18,208 nt of DNA from Candidatus Eiseniibacteriota bacterium (GTDB lineage: Bacteria; Joyebacterota; Joyebacteria; Joyebacterales; Joyebacteraceae), in contig JAUWBY010000017.1 in assembly GCA_030609605.1 (NCBI GenBank), forward strand, positions 1-18,208. Direction: 5' to 3'. Under the pieces are notes generated by a model. The model saw nothing but the letters and a program-made list of their open reading frames with translations. It did not search any database and was not told the origin of the DNA. Positions 14,021-18,208 of this stretch are shown here, piece by piece (within the stretch, counting starts at the first letter, position 1; each line of letters begins with the position of its first letter). Both the position numbers and the translations under genes were made by a program.

Positions 14021-16130
14021 TCACATGGTGTCCGGGCAGGTCCACGCGAGGCGATTCAGCGTTACGCTGCTCGTGGGTCTGGGTGTGTGGGCATTCATTG
14101 TGCTCCGTCTGATACTGATCCAGGTGGTGCATGCGCCTCGTCTGGCCGGCCTGGCCGAGCGTCAGCAGGTGGTGGAGGTCGAGCTGGCTCCCGAGAGGGG
14201 CCAGATCTACGACAGGAACATGGTCTGCCTTACCGACAACCTTACAGTCAACTCTATTTGTGCCTACCCCGGTGAAATCGAGTCTCCGAGAACTGTGGCA
14301 CGGGGGCTGTCGAGGGCACTCGGCGGTTCCGTGTCGTCGTACGAGGCGCGTCTCAGGAAGAACGCGGGTTTCGTGTGGGTGGAGCGGCAGATCGAGCCGG
14401 CGAGGGCCGAGGTCCTCGCAGCGATGGATCTGCCGGGTATCGAATTCCTTGCTGAAACGAAGCGGGTCTATCCGTTTGACAGGGGCGCGTGCCATGTCAT
14501 CGGGTACACCGATATCGATGGGCACGGTATCTCGGGGATGGAGAGCCGGATGGACGACCTGCTCACCGGGTCCGAGGCGACTGTCTACTACTACATGGAC
14601 AGCAGGCGACAGCGCACACCCGCGCCTGCCAGCACGCGGATAACGCCCGACGACGGCATGTCCGTCGTGCTCACAATCGACATGAACTTGCAGGAGATCG
14701 TCGAGGTTGAGCTCGAACGAACTGTGCGGGAATACGAGGCGAAAAGCGGAACTGTGATCGTGCAGGACCCGTGGACCGGAGACATACTCGCGATGGCCAA
14801 CTGGCCGTCCTTCGACTGCAATCGACCGGATCGCTTCGCCGATGAGAACTGGCGCAATAGAGCGATAACCGACCAATTCGAACCGGGATCGACCTTCAAG
14901 GTCTTCACGGCCTGCGCCTCTCTCGCTACGGATGCCGCTGACATGACATCCGTCTACTATGCATTCCAGGGGAAGGGGCGGTTTGGGAGCTTCACCATTC
15001 GGGATGTCAAACCGCACGGCTGGATGGACTTCGAGACGGCGCTCGTGAAATCGTCGAACATCTGCTTCGGACAGATAGCCGAAGAAGTTGGAGAGAGCCC
15101 TCTCTATTCGTACGCGAGGGGTTTCGGTTTCGGTTGTCTCACGGCCATAAACCTCCCCGGTGAGGTTCGTGGAACGCTCAGGGAGCCGACTGAATGGAGC
15201 GCGCGTTCTGTGCACACTATCGGCATCGGCCAGGAGATCGCAGTGACGGCGCTTCAGCTTGTCACCGCATATTCCGCCATTGCGAACGGCGGCTGCCTTA
15301 TGGAACCGCACATCGTGAAGGCTGTTCTCAATGGTGATGGGCGGGTCGTGGAGGAGGCCCGGCCGTGCGTCGTTCGGCGCGTGGTCGAGCCCGAGGTCGC
15401 TGCCGCTGTGCGCGACATCATGGTTGAGGTAACGGAGCGTGGGACCGGGACAAGAGCCTCACTTGATGAGGTGACTGTGGCCGGCAAGACCGGAACTGCG
15501 CAGAAGGTGGTACCGGGCATTCGCGGGTACGCGCCCGGGAAGTGGGTCTCATCGTTCGTTGGTTTCGCCCCGGCTGAGGATGCAGGGATTGTCTGCTTGG
15601 TCGTGATAGATGAGCCGAGGGGAAGAGGCTTGGGTGGCGAGGTCGCGGCTCCGGTCTTCCGTCGCATTGTCGAGCGGCTCGTCAGAGGGTCTGGTCATGA
15701 TCTGGTGTTCGGAAGGCAGCGACTCCGGAGACGAGCGGACGGAGACCCTCTCTACTGTGGTGCTGGTGAGAACGCCGTGCCGGACATGAGTGCCTCATTC
15801 GGCCTCGGTTCGAGAGGCCGAGGTTCCGATCTGATCGTACCGGTCGGAGCAACAGGGATTCTGCCGACGGCGCCGCCGCACAATCTGGTCAACGCTCGCA
15901 GCAGTGTTGCCACCGCTACACGGCCGGTTTCCACCGATACGGGTATCGGCAATCCGGCGCGGATGCCGGAGCTTCGGGGAATGAGCGTGAGAGCCGCCCG
16001 CAGGCTCGCTTCGAGTCTTGGCCTCGTTGTGGCGTTCGAGGGAAGCGGCCTGGTTCAGACGCAGCTTCCCAGACCCGGATCAGAAATTGAACCGGGAGAT
16101 CGGGTCGTTCTGACCTGCACTCCCGGCTAG
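14001..16130 (+). CDS. ftsI: Septal peptidoglycan transpeptidase FtsI/PBP2-like with PASTA domain
   Basis: A class B penicillin-binding protein cross-links septal peptidoglycan in the periplasm. From ATG 14001 (GAGGA at 13990-13994) it has 709 residues. One N-terminal helix (about 18-43) precedes the dimerization motif ERGQIYDRN (65-73). The transpeptidase has the active-site motif STFK (S297, K300), SSN (351-353) and KTGTAQ (496-501). A low-complexity Gly/Ala/Pro linker (about 595-653) leads to one PASTA domain (about 655-708, MPELRGMSVRAARRLASSLG...PGDRVVLTC). The PASTA tail resembles SpoVD/PBP2x rather than E. coli FtsI. The longer frame from 13926 has no support. It is followed after 9 nt by murE. 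Confidence 0.93.
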   Translation: MHRPTASHMVSGQVHARRFSVTLLVGLGVWAFIVLRLILIQVVHAPRLAGLAERQQVVEVELAPERGQIYDRNMVCLTDNLTVNSICAYPGEIESPRTVARGLSRALGGSVSSYEARLRKNAGFVWVERQIEPARAEVLAAMDLPGIEFLAETKRVYPFDRGACHVIGYTDIDGHGISGMESRMDDLLTGSEATVYYYMDSRRQRTPAPASTRITPDDGMSVVLTIDMNLQEIVEVELERTVREYEAKSGTVIVQDPWTGDILAMANWPSFDCNRPDRFADENWRNRAITDQFEPGSTFKVFTACASLATDAADMTSVYYAFQGKGRFGSFTIRDVKPHGWMDFETALVKSSNICFGQIAEEVGESPLYSYARGFGFGCLTAINLPGEVRGTLREPTEWSARSVHTIGIGQEIAVTALQLVTAYSAIANGGCLMEPHIVKAVLNGDGRVVEEARPCVVRRVVEPEVAAAVRDIMVEVTERGTGTRASLDEVTVAGKTGTAQKVVPGIRGYAPGKWVSSFVGFAPAEDAGIVCLVVIDEPRGRGLGGEVAAPVFRRIVERLVRGSGHDLVFGRQRLRRRADGDPLYCGAGENAVPDMSASFGLGSRGRGSDLIVPVGATGILPTAPPHNLVNARSSVATATRPVSTDTGIGNPARMPELRGMSVRAARRLASSLGLVVAFEGSGLVQTQLPRPGSEIEPGDRVVLTCTPG

Positions 16131-16139
16131 AGGGCACCC

Positions 16140-17729
16140 GTGCTTAGGAAACTCGAGGACGTTCTTGGAGGAAGCGGCGTGCAGTTTCAGATTGCCGACG
16201 TACATGCGAAGGCCTCAATCGGCGAGATCGAGGTAGGCGCCGTCGAGTACGACTCACGAATGGTGAGAGAAGACGGCCTCTTTGTCGCCGTCAGGGGGTT
16301 TGTTACCGACGGGCACTCGCACGTTGCGGACGCCGCGCGGAGGGGAGCTGTTGCCGCTCTCGTCGAGGAGCCGACCGGCACCGCGGGAATCACGGAGGTT
16401 GTGGTCGCCGACACGCGGGCCGCGATGGGTCCCGTGGCGCATGAGTTCTACGGAAGGCCGTCAGAGCGTCTCAAGGTCCACACGATCACAGGAACGAACG
16501 GGAAGACGACAACGCTGCACCTCATTGACTCGATTCTGAAGGAGAGCGGCATCAGGACAGGCGTCATCGGGACCCTCGGATATCGTGGGACAGGGGCGAA
16601 CTCGACTGCGGAACGGACGAGTCCGGAAGCCGTCGATCTGGCCAGACTCCTGGCCTCAATGCTGGACGACGGCGTGGAGGCTGTCACGATGGAGGTGTCG
16701 TCGCACGCTCTCTCTCTGGGGCGCGTGCTCGGCATGAAGATCGACACGGCAACATTCACGAATCTTTCGCGTGATCATCTCGACTTCCACGGTTCGATCG
16801 CCGAGTACGGAGCGGCCAAGAGAAAGTTGTTCGATCTCATTGCCGGCGGGGCCGGCAAGCCGGGAGCATCGGTGATCGTGAACCGCGACGATGCCTTCGG
16901 CCGGGAGCTCCTGGAATCACTGTCCGATGCGGAGCGAGTCGCCGTGCTTTCCTACGGAATGACTGATGGAGACGTCTACGCCTCGAGCACTGAGACGGAC
17001 GCCGAGGGCACGACGGCCATCTTCCATACGCCCGCCGGCGAGATCGATGTGCGTCTCAACCTCATTGCCGGCTTCAATGTCATGAACGCTCTCGCGGCCA
17101 CTGCTGTGGCCGTGACGCAGAGCGTGCCGCTCGAATCCGTTCGGGCGGGGTTGGGCAAGGTGAAGCGGGTAGCTGGACGGCTGGAACTCGTCCAGGGGGC
17201 CCAAGGGTTCTCGGTTGTTGTGGATTATGCACACACTCCGGACGCGCTCGAGCAGGTCCTGACGGCAATCCGGGATCTGAATCCGGCCCGCATCATAACG
17301 GTGTTCGGATGTGGCGGCGACCGAGACCGAGGAAAACGTCCGATGATGGGCCGCATAGCCGCCCGCATGTCGGATCTGGTCGTGATCACTTCATACAACC
17401 CGCGAACCGAGGAGCCCGGCGCCATCATTGCTGAAATCCTTGAGGGCGTGCACGACGTGGAGGTTGCCTCGGGCAGAGGCGCTCGTGTCGATCGGCATGC
17501 CGGAGCCGGCCGTACCGGTGGGACCGGCGGCGTTGCCGACGTCAACATCGTAGAGGACCGGCGCGAAGCCATCGCGGCGGCCATCTTGGCTGCAGCGACA
17601 GGTGACATCGTCGTGATCGCTGGGAAGGGGCACGAAGACTACCAGATCGTGGGCAACGAGAGGCTCCACTTCGATGATTGTGAAGAGGCGAGGGCAGCGA
17701 TCGCTGCCAGGAAACCAGAGGCACACTGA
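16140..17729 (+). CDS. murE: UDP-MurNAc-tripeptide synthetase MurE
   Basis: MurE adds the third stem amino acid to UDP-MurNAc-L-Ala-D-Glu in the cytoplasm. The GTG start at 16140 follows AGGG (16131-16134). The 529 residues show an N-terminal uridine-binding domain (VEYDSRMVREDGLFVAVRG, 35-53) and the ATP loop TGTNGKTTT (117-125). They also show MEVSSHAL (184-191), NLSRDHLDFHG (208-218), the likely carbamylated Lys in AAKRKLF (K227), VVDYAHTPDAL and VFGCGGDRDRGKRP, ending with GKGHEDYQ (495-502). The specificity motif for meso-diaminopimelate, normally DNPR, reads YNPR here (419-422). The rest of the block, TEEP, is intact. A Gly-rich insertion (about 443-466) precedes the DR motif. It abuts murF with no gap. 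Confidence 0.95.
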   Translation: MLRKLEDVLGGSGVQFQIADVHAKASIGEIEVGAVEYDSRMVREDGLFVAVRGFVTDGHSHVADAARRGAVAALVEEPTGTAGITEVVVADTRAAMGPVAHEFYGRPSERLKVHTITGTNGKTTTLHLIDSILKESGIRTGVIGTLGYRGTGANSTAERTSPEAVDLARLLASMLDDGVEAVTMEVSSHALSLGRVLGMKIDTATFTNLSRDHLDFHGSIAEYGAAKRKLFDLIAGGAGKPGASVIVNRDDAFGRELLESLSDAERVAVLSYGMTDGDVYASSTETDAEGTTAIFHTPAGEIDVRLNLIAGFNVMNALAATAVAVTQSVPLESVRAGLGKVKRVAGRLELVQGAQGFSVVVDYAHTPDALEQVLTAIRDLNPARIITVFGCGGDRDRGKRPMMGRIAARMSDLVVITSYNPRTEEPGAIIAEILEGVHDVEVASGRGARVDRHAGAGRTGGTGGVADVNIVEDRREAIAAAILAAATGDIVVIAGKGHEDYQIVGNERLHFDDCEEARAAIAARKPEAH

Positions 17730-18208
17730 ATGGAGAGGGTGCTCTTGATCGAGATGGCACGGGCCCTGGGCGTAGTCAGAGACGGTCTTCCGACTGCTGC
17801 GGCAACAGGAGTCTCGATCGATTCACGGACCATACGAACGGGCGAGCTCTTCATTGCCATTCGTGGAGAACGTCACGATGGGCACGAGTTCGTCGGTGCG
17901 GCGTTCGAAAGAGGCGCTGTGGCCGCCGTGGTTGCCGAGTCCGCCGGGATCCAGTCAGCCTCCGGGCCGCTCGTCCGGGTGTCGGACACGACCGATGCTC
18001 TCCTGACCCTGAGCGGTTGGTACAGAGACAAATTTGCAGTGCGTGTCGTTGCCATAACGGGAACGAACGGGAAGACGACGACCAAAGACATGATCGCCGC
18101 CGTGCTGGCCAGGCAGTGGTGCGTGGCCAAGACGGAAGGCAACTACAACAACCACATAGGGGTCCCGCTCACGCTCTTCGGAATCGAAGAGCGGCACACG
18201 GCAGCCGT
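17730..18208 (+). CDS. murF: UDP-MurNAc-pentapeptide synthetase MurF, 5' part
   Basis: MurF adds D-Ala-D-Ala to the UDP-MurNAc-tripeptide. ATG 17730 directly follows the murE stop (TGAATG), indicating translational coupling. The 159 visible codons include VSIDSRTIRTGELFIAIRGE (28-47), DGHEFVGAAFERGAVAAVV (50-68), the ATP loop ITGTNGKTTTKDM (109-121) and EGNYNNHIGVPLT (136-148). These distinguish MurF from MurE. The gene runs off the right edge, so its C-terminal two thirds is not seen. No defect is visible. Confidence 0.94.
   Translation, partial: MERVLLIEMARALGVVRDGLPTAAATGVSIDSRTIRTGELFIAIRGERHDGHEFVGAAFERGAVAAVVAESAGIQSASGPLVRVSDTTDALLTLSGWYRDKFAVRVVAITGTNGKTTTKDMIAAVLARQWCVAKTEGNYNNHIGVPLTLFGIEERHTAA

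Noticed and set aside
13956..15311. 451-codon minus-strand open frame opposite ftsI
   Set aside because: The ftsI strand carries all penicillin-binding motifs. The antisense frame is a codon-bias artefact.

Overview
The window is a piece of chromosome of about 60% GC (by eye) from a Gram-negative-type bacterium. It carries a Lol-type lipoprotein signal, an RND pump remnant and a very large secreted protein whose last ~90 residues resemble the FlgD-like/type IX sorting domains (NPFNP...W.G.D..G..V.SG.Y.Y) of the FCB group and neighbouring candidate phyla (Eisenbacteria, Krumholzibacteriota, Latescibacterota). An alternative-type GlmU, familiar from Bacteroidetes, points the same way. I cannot fix the phylum from sequence alone.

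Layout. 1-145 is AT-rich, non-coding and unlike the rest; it abuts a truncated RND efflux permease (146-691). The + strand continues with rsgA (688-1620) and an alternative GlmU-like bifunctional enzyme (1700-2929). After a convergent junction with hairpins, two minus-strand genes follow: a secreted double-PDZ protein without protease domain (4164-3073) and a YIP1-family membrane protein (4908-4390), separated by a perfect 17-bp hairpin. On the + strand comes a small lipoprotein (5285-5746). A divergent tRNA pair follows, tRNA-Leu(CAA) on - and tRNA-Ala(GGC) on +, with back-to-back promoters. Then a strong promoter and a ~235-nt structured leader precede a 1578-residue gingipain-type (C25) cysteine peptidase with a FG-GAP/VCBS propeller and a C-terminal sorting domain (6505-11241).

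From 11583 to the right edge is a division and cell wall (dcw) cluster: a promoter with three 10-bp-phased TGGG boxes, mraZ, a STAS-domain gene lacking the phospho-serine, rsmH, ftsL, a PASTA-tailed ftsI, murE and the first 159 codons of murF. The genes are tightly packed, with small gaps or short overlaps, and are probably one autoregulated transcription unit supplying septal peptidoglycan enzymes. The GlmU-like enzyme upstream would feed UDP-GlcNAc into the same pathway.

The least ordinary points are the STAS gene inside the dcw cluster, a DNPR-to-YNPR change in MurE, the phased MraZ boxes, a leader with two mutually exclusive pairings before the C25 peptidase, a shared promoter pattern (TTGAC, then GCTA), and several strong 3' hairpins without a U-tract. 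I saw no CRISPR array, rRNA, insertion sequence or complete novel defence system.
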